This document shows, in pieces, positions 34,765-48,100 of a DNA stretch of 64,000 nucleotides (position 1 is the stretch's first letter; the number at the start of each line of letters is the position of its first letter). The stretch lies in assembly GCF_000151315.2 (NCBI RefSeq), contig NW_011887299.1, forward strand, positions 1,140,885-1,204,884. Reading direction: 5' to 3'. The translations under genes and the position numbers were made by a program. The notes under the pieces were generated by a model. The model saw nothing but the letters and a program-made list of their open reading frames with translations. It did not search any database and was not told the origin of the DNA. The stretch is from Capsaspora owczarzaki ATCC 30864 (lineage: Eukaryota; Opisthokonta; Filasterea).

Positions 34765-35454
34765 CAATAACAAAATTAGAAACAAAAACAACTCGAAAAA
34801 GCAACACCGCGGATCGCGGCAGGGAAACGCCCCAGCTGCGACGTGCTGCGACGTGCTGCTAGCAAGAGAGAGAGAGGTGGGGGGGGGGAGAACGAGTGAC
34901 TGAAGAGCGTGGGGAGGAGCGGGGGGAGACTGAAGAGCGTGGGGAGGAGCGGGGGGAGACGCCAGCCGGAGGGAGGAGAGAGAGAGTGAAGGGAGCAAGA
35001 TGATGTCCAAAAAAAAAAAAAAAAAAAAAAAAGCTTTGAACAAAAAAAAAAAGCGAGCTTTGTTACCATCGAGGCTGACAGTCGAGAGCGGTCGTGGTTG
35101 ACGCTGCATTTGTTTGGATGAGTGATGGGGCTTGCGAGGGTGCGAGGGCGGGGGGGTGGCGCTTGTGAGGAGGAGGATTGAATGACGAGCAAACAGTGAC
35201 AAAAAAGAGTGAAAGTCAACGAGGAAAAAAAAAAAAAAAAAAAAAGACTAATCGGCCGCGGTCTGAGAAACTCGTCTTAATGCAGAATGAGTGCTTTGTG
35301 TGCCGGAGCGTCATCAATCCAAACCCAGTTTTGCAAATGTCCCAATGAAATAAAGCAAACAAACCATGAACAAGAGAAATTTCAGAGCTCAGTCGTGCGG
35401 TGCAGAGCGAGAGAGAGATTGAAAAAGGGAAACGAGAGACATTTTGGAACGAAC
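34513..35454. other. Homopolymer-rich spacer between divergent genes
   Basis: No gene is supported. The spacer holds A runs at about 34731-34763 (33), 35009-35032, 35041-35052 and 35224-35245, GA-rich and G-rich blocks, and one perfect 30-bp duplication. It should contain the promoter of the PH-domain gene and perhaps that of the tyrosine kinase. Long lysine- or phenylalanine-rich frames here are simply translated homopolymers. Confidence 0.6.
34901..34960. repeat. Perfect 30-bp tandem duplication
   Basis: Two adjacent identical 30-bp copies of a GA/G-rich unit starting tgaagagcgtggggagga. It lies in spacer DNA; replication slippage is the simplest explanation. Confidence 0.9.
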
Positions 35455-37751
35455 ATGCTCGAGCTCTTGCGCACGTTCGCGTGGATGGCGAGCCTGCCGG
35501 TCGTCCACTTTGTCTTCGCCGTGACCATCCTCGCATGGCTCGTGCAGCATCTGCTGGTGTCAAGTGCACCAGCGACGCTCGCCCAGCCGTCTTCCAGCAG
35601 TAACCAGCTCAATGTAACCAAAGAATGTTGAACAAAATTTGAATCCAAGCATAAACGTCGTCGTCGGCTTTTTTTGTTTCTCAATGCCTCGCGTTCGTTG
35701 CTTGTGTTTCCCGCGTTGTCTGCATGAACTTGAACCGTGTGGAGCTGTTACTGACGTGATTGTCTTGGTTGTGGTGCTTTGAATCGCGGCGAACTTTGAT
35801 GCTTGCGTCTGTTGGAAAAAAAAAATTGGAAAACGGTTTCGCTTTGAAAAAAAGAACGTCGCTGGTGTGCTCAACTCGCCGCTCGAGTACAGGTAAGCAA
35901 ACGAGAGATGGCGTTGGATCTTATGATGATGATAATAATGACGAGAAGCAAAGAGCTCGAATTGGAAGCTCAAGTCAAAACGGCTTTTTGTTTTTTTTTT
36001 GGCGCAGACATCCGACTGGCGGAGGATCAACAACGCTGGCGTATCACGAATCCCTCACCAACCAACCACGAACGCTGTCGGGCTACCAGCGACTCGTGCG
36101 CACCCTCGAAGCCACAGTGCGGCAGCTCGAGACGCAAGTGTCCCAGTCAAGCGTCGCGTCTGCCTGCGATCAGCAACAGCCAATGCGAGGTATGCAATGC
36201 TGACACAAGTCCTTCGTTGTCTTGAGCTCGCGCTCTAGCAGCATTGCGGTCCACGACTACAAAGCAAAGCGCATGTCATTCGCCTTGGAACGAGAGCAAT
36301 GCTTGAACATTTCATCATGTGTTTTGACTCGACTCGAACAAACCAAACATGAAGAACACAATGTCTCACCTTCGTCTGCTTTGTTTTGTTCGATTTGTCC
36401 AAACTGAATTTGCTACGATTTACGATGGCTCTTCTGCAGATTCGATTGCGCTAGATGACACACTTGTCCTGGCCGCAAGTCTCGTGCCAATCTCTGCGCT
36501 AGTCTCATCGCCAATTTCACCGCCGTTGGTGCTCACATCCAAAAACCCGTCAAGCGCGCAGGTGGTGGCATCGCTCGATGAAATGCTGGCTATCGCAGCG
36601 GCAGCGACTCCTCAGCGCCCCAGCAATGTCGCACCTGTGTCAACGCCAGACACAAGCCAAAGCCAGCTGCTGGCAATGAGTCCACGACCCTCGCTCATGC
36701 ATCAAGCATCCACCCTCAGTCCCACAAATGGCGCAATGACGCCGCGACCCTCGCTCATGCACCAAACATCCACCCTCAGTCCACCAAATGGCGCAACGAA
36801 TGCAGCTCTCTTTCAGACGCCGCCTCCCCGCGCGTCGCTTCCTGGAAGTGGAGCGGGCACGCCTGCGGGCTACAGTGACGAATTTGGCTCTCCGGGTGCC
36901 GGTTTGCTTGGAGATGAGCCTCGTTGCGAGAGTTTGCTAGAGGTCAAAAAGTCGAAAGGCACAGGCGGCAAAAAGAGCGTCGGGCTCAGTACCTGGAAGA
37001 CGCAGTACTGTGTGGGTCAAGGACAGGTCCTGTTCCTGTACAACTCAAAGCCGGTCGGAAGCTCTGCCAAAACGGTATGTAGCAGCACCTCTCTTTTTTC
37101 GTCCTTTTGTTTTTGAAAGTCAGCGCATTTCAACCGATCTTTCGAAAAAAAATTGCTTCCCCCTCACTCACTCGTTATCATGTCTGCACTTGTTTTTTCC
37201 AACTGAACGCGCAGAAAATGCCTGCCCTGGTTAGCCTGCAGCGAAGTGTGCTTGACGAAAACCGCGAGTACAGGCAGCGCGCGTTCGTGTTTGCCATCAC
37301 ACTGGCCGACAGCACGGAGTACTTGCTGCAAGCGGCAACGCACCGCGAAAAGCAAATGTGGATTCAGCACTTGCGCACCAATGCTTGCATGGGGCTTGAT
37401 CCCAGAAGCTCGTCGATTGGCGGGTCTCCGATCCACCACTTGTCACCAACCAACTCTGCGGGCATGCTCTATGGCTCCCCGCAGACGAGTATTTCGCCAA
37501 CGGGATCTCCAGGAACGCTGGCCATGATTGACCCATCGCTGGCGTCGGCCATTGCGACCTCGCAGACAGCCTCGCAAATAGCGGCGTTCAACTCATTGCG
37601 ACGCCGTATGCAGAGCATGCAAGACGACTTGTCGCATCTCAAATCAGGCATGTCAGAGGTTTCCCAGACGTCCAAGTTCACTTACGCGGGCTTGGTCGAC
37701 ATGCTGACCGAAAATTCGGAAAATGCTGCCATCAACGATGCAGAGCTGTAA
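35455..37751 (+). CDS. Membrane-anchored coiled-coil and PH-domain protein
   Basis: Exon 1 (35455-35613) encodes an N-terminal membrane anchor (LPVVHFVFAVTILAWLVQHLLV). Later exons encode NVAGVLNSPLEYR, then a short coiled coil (YQRLVRTLEATVRQLETQVSQ) in an exon near 36008-36189, a disordered region with a duplicated 20-residue unit, and a PH domain split by an intron near 37076-37214 (SVGLSTWKTQYCVGQGQVLF, then YRQRAFVFAITLADSTEYLLQAA and MWIQHLRTNAC with the invariant helix Trp). A second heptad-like region (LRRRMQSMQDDLSHLKSGM) precedes the stop. The acceptor of the second exon is not clear, so the link between exon 1 and the rest is tentative. PH domains usually bind phosphoinositides, suggesting a contact-site or adaptor role, by inference. 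Confidence 0.72.
36685..36804 (+). repeat. 60-bp coding tandem repeat in the PH-domain gene
   Basis: Two adjacent 60-bp units, differing at a handful of positions, encode two copies of RPSLMHQ-A/T-STLSP-T/P-NGA in the disordered linker before the PH domain. The Ser/Pro pattern would suit phosphorylation. Confidence 0.85.
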
Positions 37752-38060
37752 GAGCCAGGGAAACGAGCGACTTTATCGGCAGTTGAGCTGCCAATGATGA
37801 TGCTCTGTCTGTCTCTTCTCGTGCGCGGGTCTTTTCTTGCTTGTTCAAACCATCTGCTCTACAGTTAGATGCTGGAGGTTTTGCTGTAAAATTAGTACAT
37901 TCATTGTTTGTGTTTCCGACCTTGAACAACAAGAGCAAGTTAGTTTTTCCTCTCAAGTTTAATATAACAATGAAAATCGGCAAGATCAAATCGACAGCTG
38001 CTCCCCCCTGACAAAAAAAAAAGCACAACACTCCACCCACTAACACAGCTGGTGTTCTGC

Positions 38061-41000
38061 TCAAAGTTTAAGGGCTCGAGCCAGCAAAACAGAGCCTGGC
38101 GCGTTCGTGGTGGATGCTGGTGGCCCTGGCACAAAGACTGATTTCGGGCGCTCCAATTCGAGGGCAGTCAGCACACTGGACGTCGTCTGGACCGGGTTGA
38201 GCTTGGGCAAAACCTTGTCGAGTTCGGCCAAAGCTGCGCATCAAAAAAAACCGTCACGTCGTCAGCAAAGATTGGTCGGAAAACAACAAACACACTGCAA
38301 CCCTGACGAACAAATCTTACCCTCGGAAGTGAATGGGAATTGCCCAAATATCTCGTGCAAAAACCGACGCGCCGCCAGATGGTAAGAGTAAGCGCCGACT
38401 GTTGCAAAAGTTTTGGCATAAATCTCCACCGATGCGAAAAACTCGGGATGCTGGTCCTTCATTCTGCAACAAATGACGTGGGACGACAACGAAAAGTGAG
38501 TTCTCCAAGATATTGATCCACCCCACCCTCGACTTTTGAACCTTGCAATCAAAAACTTACTTTCGGATGTTTCGTTTCGACGTATTCTGAAGCACCTCAT
38601 TGTTCAAGTTACCAATTTGCCGCATCAGCTCCTCGACCGGCGTTTCTTTCTCGAGCAGCTCCTGCTCAGTCATGCCCTTCCTTTCCGGCTCTTTGAGGGG
38701 ATTATGCTCCAGCGGAGACACGGCAGCCCAGGAACCGTCGAACGATGTTGGCGCAAACTACGAGTGCAAGCACATTCCGTTGGCTCAGAGCAAAATACAC
38801 AAAGTACACGTTAAACGAACACTTGCACGGGTCTCTTACATAGAATAAAGCATGTGGGTTGCGAGGGAGCGCAATGCCGAGTGGCACACCACGCGTGTCG
38901 AATGCGCAATCCCATCCGAGAGGTTCCAGGGCCTGGCAACCCTCAATGGTATTGGCAAACATGGAAAGCACATAGTAGCACGTTCTACCACGAGCAAGCC
39001 AAATGAATGAGTACAATTTGACACACCAACCCAAGAGTCCCTCACCACCAAACAAATGTAGACATACCCGCGCAGAGACATGGACGAAGTCACTTGGAGT
39101 AGCTTGCTGATCATCGCAGGCGTGTCAAGCTCCAGCATGTAGGCAATGCCGAAAGGAGATGCGGCAATGTGACCCTATATTTCAAACCCCGAGCAAGAAG
39201 AAGTGAGTTCAGCACGAAAAGCGAGAGTCCAAAAAAATCGCGTGCTCACCAGCGTCCATAATGCCCCCTTCTCCTCCAAAATGGCTGCAGCAAGAGTATT
39301 GGTGGATTGCAAGAGGGGGTCTCCACTCGTGGTGCCCACGCGCGACGACCTGGCGTTGCTAGCAGGCTCGGGTGCTTCACGCTGGATGGCTCGCTCTAAA
39401 AGCTCGACCAGCATAGGAACACGCCCAGAAGACCGGATCATTGTTGCGCCGTCCTTGGTTTTGCTGAGTTCGCCGAAAAAGTGAACAGGCAGCTTGACGT
39501 AGCCGAGCCGCATCGAGTTGAGCGTGAGCTGCTCGGTAAAGCTTTGCGCAATGTCGCGGAATACGCGGCGCACGGCGGCCACATGGCTGTTGACGTACGC
39601 GCCGTAGCTGTGCGTGCCGGTGATGCCGCTCGTTTCATGATCGCCGTACCACGAGGTGGTGGAGGCAAGCACGCTCTCGACTTGAGCAACATAGTCGACG
39701 GCCGGGAAGGTCCACCAGAGCTGCATTTCTTTTGCTGTAAATCCAGTCTCGTTCAAGTACTTGAGACCGCGGAAGGTCGACAGCAAGCGGGTGAGGATTG
39801 CCTTTCCTGGCTCGCCGAGATGCAGCAGGGCAGGCCGCTTCAAGACCAAGGAATTGAGCAAGCTCTCGTCGTCGCAGCACTCGTCCAGAACCTCAACCGC
39901 CTTGTAGCACACCTCAAGGTCCAAGTCATACAGCTGCGCGATGAGCAACTCAATGCCCCACTGCGCAAACGCCTGGACTGACGCGCGCATCAGGACACGC
40001 AGATGGTCGGTGGAGAAGACGCGCAATGTTTTGGTGCTGGATGTGAGCACCTTGGTGAGAATGATGCGTGCGTGCGAGTCAAGATTGTAGTCCAGCGAGC
40101 AAATGATGAGCTTGATGATGTCCTCGCGCTCGTACCGGTCGAGACAACCGTACAAGCGGCCAAAAATGTTTGATTTGTCCAGCAGTCTGTCGAGAAGGGG
40201 TACAGAGGTGGTGGTGAGGGTGTGAGCAGATGCACTCGAGCGAGGGCACAAACCTGAAAAACAAAAGAGTCGAAAAAGAAAAGCTGAATGACTCACTTGA
40301 GACCGTTCGATGTCGTGCTCAGCTTGCCAATCAACAGGAAGTAGTCTCGGGTAGCTGTGTGGGCGATGCGCTCGGGAGTCAGCATGGGAACCTGAGCATC
40401 ACTCGGCTCCAGTTTCGGTGTCGAAGGCTGATAGGTCAAAAAGTGAAACGCAATGACAAGAAACCAGCAATAGATTGAGTACCTCGACCAGAAAACCAGA
40501 AAACCACATCAACGATTGCTCAGTTTGTTGCGAAAGCTTTGTGACGTACAATGGCATTGGGGTCGATTTCGAGAAGGCAGTCAGCAATTTGGGTGAGAAC
40601 GTTGTTCTCGCGAATCTCTCGAGCGCCCTCTTCACTACCCATAAGGAGGTCGAATAAATCGAGGCCTACACGCGTGTACTTGGCGGCGGCCTGTGCCCCA
40701 CCGAACAACCAAACCAAACATCACTCTAACATGAGCAACTCTGGAGGGGGGGGGTTTTGTTTGTTTTCACGACACCGAAAACGAACATGCCACACCCCTC
40801 ATGAGGTTGAAACGAAACTCACCGCATCGTTCAGAGAAACATCCGAGAATTGCCGTTCGTGGGGCCGGTAGAAGGTCAGCAGCCGCCGAATGAGCTTTGA
40901 GTGGATGGCTTCCTCGAGTCGCTTTGGCGTTTGAAGCGGCCCACTGATCAGCTGGGCGATAATATCCCAGTCCCACTTGTTGAACTCTTTGGCGGAGAGA

Positions 41001-43791
41001 ACCTGCGATTCGCGAATGAGTCCTTGGAATGACAGGTCATCCAGCTCAACGGCAAACGCGGCGCGCATTTGCTTGATGCGCTGCCGGCTGCGCTCTTGGC
41101 TTGGAAGGGAGTCGATGGGTGCCAACTTTTTGGCGTGAGCCACCGTCATGTGCAAGCTGATGGATTGTAAACTCAGCTCGGCATGTTTGGTGTAGTGTAG
41201 GCGATCAAGGTTGCTCACGGCCGACTGCGCCTGGGTACGGAACACGGGGTCGCTGTGGAATGCCGAGGCATTGCGCACCAACCCCGGCACCGCCTGGATG
41301 GTGGCCGTGTAGGTGGCGGGCAAGAACTTGCTAGCAAGGTGCAGGACCTCGCCCAACAAGGTGGTCGCACGCACGACCAGTGTGCGATCCTCTCCCTTGA
41401 TGACGCCGGACAGGGACTGTGGTCGTGGAAAAGGCGATGGGCACAAAAACAGGCAGAAAGGGGCAAACATTAGAGGCCAGGATGCAAGATGGACAAGAAA
41501 CCCAAGGTTGAAACGAACCACCTCGATCGCACCAAACCACAAAACCCCCGTTGCCAACACCTTACCTCAACCAAGCCAGCGCGGATCAAACACAGCAACA
41601 GCAGGGACTTGTACTTGGGAAGGAGATTGATGCGGCCTGGCGGGTGAGGGAGCAGCCCGCTCTCCTCAAACATGTTGCTGGCCGAGTTCTTGCTCGAGGC
41701 GTAGGCAGTGGTGCCACGCTGCAGAATGACATCAAACTTGTCCGTCAGCTCGGGCGTGTCAATGTGCAACAACTCGAAGAGCATGTCCATGACCGCAATC
41801 CGCGACTCGCGCCGTGCAAGCCGCAGCACATCAATGATGGCGCGCAGCCTCGAGGGCGACGAAGCCATATAGATGAGGCCCGTCCATGTGCGCATGATTG
41901 TGACGACGGCAACACGGCTGGCAAACCAGCGCTGCTCAACGTCAGCAGTGGTGGGCTTTTCGACGACCGTGTGCGTAAAGTACTCGTCGGTGAAGGGCGC
42001 AAACAGCGAGTCGACATCCACGTCGACCCGAACAAACCGCCGAGTCACGTCGTTGCCCAGAATGTACATGAGGGTGACTACAATCGCCTCGATGAGTTGG
42101 CGCGAGTGGGCTGCGAGGGCACTTTTCGTCATTGCGCGAATGCCGCCCGAAATGGCGACAATGTGCGGGTTGCGCAGGGCGATTTCACAAATGCACTCCA
42201 AGCACACACGCGCCATTTTATCCGCCGGGTCCTCTGCCACTGCCACAACCGACGCGAGAATTGAACGCTGTAGAGAGAAGGAGAAATTGCATCCGAGAAC
42301 GCAAAATCGAGGAGCGAAAAACCCCCAGGTGAGCAGCGTCGAACAAAGTGCTTTGCAAAGCAAGAGCCAGTAGTGCTTACCGGCACATCCATTGGAGCGA
42401 CCTCGCACATCTGCCGCACTAACTTGAGTGCTTGCGTGCGCTCGACTTCGTGTTCGAGGGGCTGTTCCAGCGCGAGCACAATAAAAATCTCGAGATGCGC
42501 ATCAACGCACGCTTTGACCACTGAAGGCTTTGACGTCAGCAGTCTGAGCGCTCTCAACGCAGCAGCCCGCACCTCCTTAACAGAGTCGACCAGCTGTTTT
42601 CGGACCCAGGCAAGTCAGAATAGAATGTCAGCACAACAACAAACATTTCACAACAATCCATGCCATCCCCGAAAATTCGGCCAACAAGACACAAACCTGA
42701 GTGCGTATACACTCGATGGCGTCCTCGATCGGCAGATGCTTGTCAAACGACTGTCCGAGTGACCGCGCAATCTTTGTAAACCCGTTGAGCAGGTGGATCT
42801 TGACCTCGGGCTTCTCGTTGGGCCGGGCGAGGCCAGTGAGCAGGTCGGCGAGCACGTCGCCAGGCGGCTTGCCGCCCATCTCGATGCCAGGCGTTTCTGG
42901 TCCTGGTGCAGATGCCGTCATGGTCAGCGCGTCCTCCGTGGCCGGGATGGAGTCCTCGGCAGTGGACGGCAAGCTTGGCTCGACCAACTCGCTCCCTATA
43001 TTGGAATCGGTGACCGACCGCGGACACAGCAACAGACAATAGCAAGATAGCAGAAATGTGTCAGACGAGGGTCCGAGAAGGGTTGGAGGGGAAGGAGAAA
43101 GGGAGGGGGGTTTGATTTTCACTAAGGAAGGGTATAAAGTGTGCAATCGAGCTCGTTGAATCTGTGCTACAGTCGAGTTCACTAATCCGGCAGACTCCAA
43201 GTATCAAAAGATACCCACTTTTGTTCAACAAACAAAAATTCGAAAAACAAAACAACTCTCTTTGTTGTGATCGCCAAAAGCGCCCTCTCAAACCCCCACC
43301 CAAGTCACCGATCAGAGCGGCTGTGTGTCGTTGTTATGTGTTGATGTTGATGTTGTGCTGTGCTGTGGCTGGGCGATCAGTCCGCAGAGAGGGGCATTCA
43401 TTGCTTTTGAACCGGATCACTCAACAACGGAAGCCCAAACACACCACCGCCGCTGGGCTCTCGGTTCCTGCGCCACTCCGTGTCCACGTTGTTTGGCTGG
43501 GAGCAAGACACAAGGACAGCGCGTCGCCCAACTTGGGTGGCATCTTGTGAGGAAGCGATTTGGACAGAGTGGAGCCGCCTGCACCGGAACTCGAACTTGG
43601 GGGTCACTCACTCACTCACTCACTCAACCCCACCCAGGGACTTTGCTGAATTGGGAGGATGAGCTGGATGGAATCAACAAGAAAAAAAGGGGTTTCGCGG
43701 GTTTGCCGAGGCTGTGGGAGTACGTACGGCGCTTGACCAGCTTGCGGAAGTTGGCACCGCTGCCGCCGATCAGTTGGCCGCGAGTGTCCAT
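38061..43791 (-). CDS. RICTOR: RICTOR, TOR complex 2 subunit
   Basis: The helical-repeat scaffold that defines TORC2 and supports AKT/SGK phosphorylation and actin control. Exon 1 at 43791 (MDTRGQLIGGSGANFRKLVK) joins by phase 1 across a 0.7-kb intron to RSELVEPSLP. RICTOR-specific blocks run in order: KEVRAAALRALRLL, EVERTQALKLVRQMCE, KMARVCLECICEIALRNPHI, VDSLFAPFTDEYFTHT, RVAVVTIMRTWTGLIYMA, RTLVVRATTLLGEVLHLASK, RESQVLSAKEFNKWDWDII, RVLMRASVQAFAQWGIELL, HLGEPGKAILTRLLS, YVKLPVHFFGEL, KGALWTLVGHIAASPFG-like and the C-terminal RRFLHEIFGQFPF. About a dozen exons with short introns. The protein lacks most of the long, poorly conserved C-terminal insert of human RICTOR, ending soon after the last conserved block. 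Confidence 0.94.
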
Positions 43792-44778
43792 TCAGCTGAA
43801 GATGATGATAGAAAAAAGAAAGAAAGAGTGAAATGACACTGAAAGTAAAAGTGAAAAGCAAACCAAAGGGGAATATCAAAGGGGAAATCAAAGGAAGGAT
43901 ATCCGGGTGCCGTTTTGTTGTCTGGGGTGGTCTACTCTCTCCCAATTCCACCATGTCATGTTCGCATATCATCAATGCAAATAATCGAAGCCAAAATGAG
44001 GGCATGACAATCGGACAGGTGGAGCGGGGGGGGGGGCGGCGAACTTGTTGCCGGTCGCGATGATCGCCTGCGCATTGCCATAGCGGCGTCCTGCTGCCTT
44101 CTTCGATCCTCGTAGCACTTTTAATTTGTTTGCATAGTTTATTTGTGTGTTTTGGAGCAGGTGGAAACGGAATCGGGGCGCATCGCGAAACTTTTTCAAA
44201 TCACTTTGGAAAAAGTCAAAGCTTGACTGCAAGACGACACAAAGCTCGTGTTTCGCATGCATTCCACCCAAACCAATGAATTCTTATGCAACACCACCCA
44301 AATCAATGGTGGAAGAAGCACCGAAGAGGAAGGAGCGATACGCTTCGATGGGCGGTCGTTGCCGCAACTCTGAGAATTTTGCTCAAATTGCGTGCGTTGA
44401 ATGGCGTTTCCAATGCACGCGAGGGCGCATGTTCACACTATATTTGCTTCAAAACTATATTTGAAATAAACTAGTAGTAGGTATATTGGTAGAGGGGAAG
44501 CGGGAACAGCAGGAAATCACGCTCACAAATCATCCCTCGAGATTGACGTTCCTTCCAACCAAATGTTGTTTAATCAACATGCAATCCTCAAAAAGAGAAG
44601 AAGGGACAGTGAACAAACACCTCGAAACACCTCGAAACACCTCGAAACACCTCGAAACACCCGACTGTCAAAACAAGGACGCGAACAAACCGGCATCCAA
44701 AGTCTCAATGCTCATTCATTGTTTTTTTATTCTTTTTTATTTTTTCTTTTTTATTTTTTATTTTTATTTCTTGTTCCA
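43792..44778. promoter_or_regulatory. Divergent intergenic region, RICTOR / PX-RasGEF
   Basis: About 1 kb between two divergent start codons, so probably both promoters and 5' UTRs. No gene is supported. It contains a G run at about 44028-44036, a 10-bp tandem repeat at 44621-44660 and a T-rich tract just before the RasGEF ATG. Confidence 0.5.
44621..44660. repeat. Four perfect copies of a 10-bp unit
   Basis: The unit ctcgaaacac is repeated four times without change in the presumed 5' region of the PX-RasGEF gene. It could be a regulatory cluster or plain slippage; nothing in the sequence decides. Confidence 0.88.
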
Positions 44779-45140
44779 ATGTCTGCGGCAGTTGAATCGA
44801 CGACGCCCGACTCTGAACCCGCGATGACGGACGCTGCTGCCCCAGAAGTCGAGCAAATGGCTGCTGCTGCTGCTGAGCTCGAGCAAGTGGCTGCTGCTGA
44901 ACTCGAGGCTGGCGGGACGGACGGGGATCAGCAGGCACTGGAGCAAGAGCAGCAGAGTCGGCTGGTCGAGCTGCTGCGGCGCCATCCCCTGCCACTCGTG
45001 CGGCTGCTGGATCAGCTGGACGGCGTCACAAGGCAGCTGCAGCAGCTGTGCGCAGCGGCGTTGGCGGAAGTGGAGTCCATTTCAAACCTCAGACAGCTGC
45101 TTCAGCGACCGGACGGGTTGTCGGCGCTCGCGTCGCAGCA

Positions 45141-45173
<33 letters not shown>

Positions 45174-48100
45174 AGACCCACGCCGGTCAGAGCAGGCGCA
45201 CGAGCACCACCAGACTGCCGCGGCGGCGGACATTCCAAACCAGATTGCGGCGGCGGTCGCGGCAGCCATCGAGACGAGCGCACTGATGGCCAATCTCGGC
45301 TTGCCGCTCGTGGGCGACCAAGTTCTTCAGAACGATCGCGAGTTCATCCAGCAGCAGCAGGCGCATCGTTCCATGGACAGTCTCACCTCTTCGTTGGTCG
45401 AGGTGCGGCGCTCCAATGTGCCCGACCAGGACCAGCAATCGTTCGATATTCAGGTACTGTACAGTTCTGGACTTTTCAATTTTCTCGACAACTACGTTCG
45501 TGTGTATTGTTTGTTTTTTTTTTTTTTGGGTGTGTTTCGGCTGTGATTGCTCACTTGTGACTCTGGTCTTGCTGTGTGCTATAACAGTCATCCGCCTCGT
45601 CGGTCTGCGCATTGGCGACGCAGGTGGTGCTCGGAGCTACGGGGAATGCCACATCGTCCGAAACGGGCTTGGCGACGTACGCAAGCACGGTGCTGCAGTT
45701 GCAGCTCGCATCCAGCTCGCTCTTTGTAGCCATGGAGCGAGCCGTGTGCTTGTTCTTGAACGTCGATGAGGTGCCTCGCGCCGTCGACGCGCATGGGCAA
45801 ATCATTATTCCGCCCAAACGCCAGCGCGCGCCGGCAAACCCAACGTCCGCTCCGAGGGAGGCCAGCACTCATGGTCCGCTCGGCTTCCAGCACAATGCCT
45901 TCGGGAGGGAGCAGCAAGACCGCTGGACGTCGGGCTTGAGTCTCGCGCTCGAGCAAAAGCGCAAAACCATCTATGTCGCCCTGTCGGAAACCAAAACCTT
46001 CTTCAATGCCAATCGCATCAAGAGCATGATTCGAACAAGCGTCGTGCCGAAAGCACTTTCCAAGCTTGTCAGCTCGGATGCGCAGTCAGAGGGGGCGGCG
46101 GCGGCTCCCACATCCACCGTCAGCCCTTCCGCAGTTTCCATCTCGGCTCCGCGACCCGTTTCCTCCGGCCCTTCTGCCGAACCGCCCGCCCAGCCAGTTT
46201 CGACACCAAACCCTCCGCCTCGTAAGCGTGCCGTAGCTCTTGCAACCAAGCCGCAAGATCGGACGGCCAAGGCAGCAGCCATCACCAACAATGCCGCGAA
46301 TGGTTCCGTCCAAGAGGCACTCGCAGAACCCGCCTCTGTTTCTGCCCCGTCTGTCACCGCGACAACAGGAGGGGAGGACACGCCCATGCTGCCGTCCGTG
46401 TCCGGCTTTGTTGACTTTGTGAGCTCTCTGATGCCAGCGTCGACATTGTCGCCTTCCTCCGCCAAACCCACCGGTGTCGTATCAACGCCCCACGATACAA
46501 ACAAGCCAGCTCAGACACCCCCATCTGCACAAACAGCACTCAAACCTCCACCGTCAAAGCAGCCGCCTCCCACACCGCCCGTCCCTGTGCCTCGTGTGTT
46601 TGCAAGCAAGCAAATGGCTGCGGTTCCAACCAACGTGCTCAGCAGGCGCATGCGTAATCCCTTTGCTTTGCTGCCGCACAGCGACTATCTCAAGTTTACG
46701 CTCACCGATGTTATTCCCAATGCTTTGGGAGTCGTGTCTGAGCAAGCTTCCCGACGCGGCTTTCGGAAGGGCGCCGAGCCTCAGTCCAAGGACCACATTT
46801 ATTGTCTGCTTGTGAGCAGCAACATGGCCATGCATACTCCCCCTGACGGGACGGTGGAGTGGACTCCGACCTACATGACGAATGCAGCAGGGACGCGCTA
46901 CATTTCGCAACGTCCGGCTGTCCAGTTTGTCGTTCATCGGCGATTTGAGCATTTTTGCGAACTGTGTGATGCACTGTCCGCTGTAGTCCCAGGGTACCTT
47001 CCAACCTCAGCCGAGCTGCGCGCTCCGTTTCATTCCCAACTGCACGCGATCGCTGTGAACAATGCATCTGCAACCCCGAGCACTCTGACTTCTCTCCCCA
47101 TTTCTGGATCCACAACAAGCTTTAGCGCTCCAATCGCCAGCACCAATGCCGGTGGAGTGGCTAGTCTAGTCAATCCCTTGCTACTTGCAACTTCTCAGCC
47201 CACCCCTCTTGCTGCCGGTGCTGGTGCTGGTGCTGGTGGTGGTGCGGACGCTCTGCGCGGCTCGTTTTCGTCCTTTACATCGTTTGTCGGGGCCCTCACT
47301 GGCCACACTGCCGCTACTACCCAGCCAGGGGCGGCGGGCCATCAAAGTCTTGGTCTGTACGGTGGTGCGCCTGAGGACGTTCGTGCGTTATGGATTCAAC
47401 GCATGCTGCGTTTGATTGCCAAACACCCGCTGCTCAAGCGCAGTCGCCCCCTTGCCGAATTCCTGGCCCATGGCCGGCTTTCTACCCTGTCTGCGACTTC
47501 CGCCTCTCGTGATGGGCGAGCCAACCTCCGGCTGTGCGATGTGGATTTGAACGACGATGGTGAGTTTGTGCGGTGTATTTTGTTTTCTTTGCGATCAATT
47601 TTTGGTCGCTTCACCTGGTTTCGCTTTGGTTTTTGTCACCTTACATTATGGCTTTGGTCCTTTTCCACATGCAGCAATCAATATTTTCACACCAGACTCG
47701 TATCCGGACGACTGGGCGTTGGATTCTCCGGCCTTGTCCAGCTTGTCACCGGCGGCACTGATGCTGCTCGTCAACCCCAGTGCTACTGCTGCCGCGCCCC
47801 AAAGTCCTGCTGTCTCGGCAACGGTTGCAAGCCCCGTTTCTCCAACCCAGTCTGTGCCTGCCAACGTGGGCTGGTTGTCGCAGACGCTGCCGGTTTTGTC
47901 CGCAACGTCCTTACGCACGACAAATGCAGCGGCTAGGCCCCTGTCGCCTCCTCCGGTTGCTGCTTCTCCTACTCTACCAGCGCCATCTGCCACGGCACCA
48001 GCAGTTTCTGTTGCTCCTTCTTCAACCACCCATGCCGCTACGCCTGCTTCGCTTCCCGCAGGCGGCAGCCCAGCGCTCTCTCGCATCGCTGCCCTACGCC

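Noticed and set aside
34731-35052. Long lysine- and phenylalanine-rich open frames
   Set aside because: They are translations of A/T homopolymers and purine-rich spacer, with no start context, splice logic or domain.
36590-36830. CRISPR-like or other direct-repeat array
   Set aside because: The repeats are in-frame coding tandem repeats of a eukaryotic gene; there are no spacers and no cas genes.
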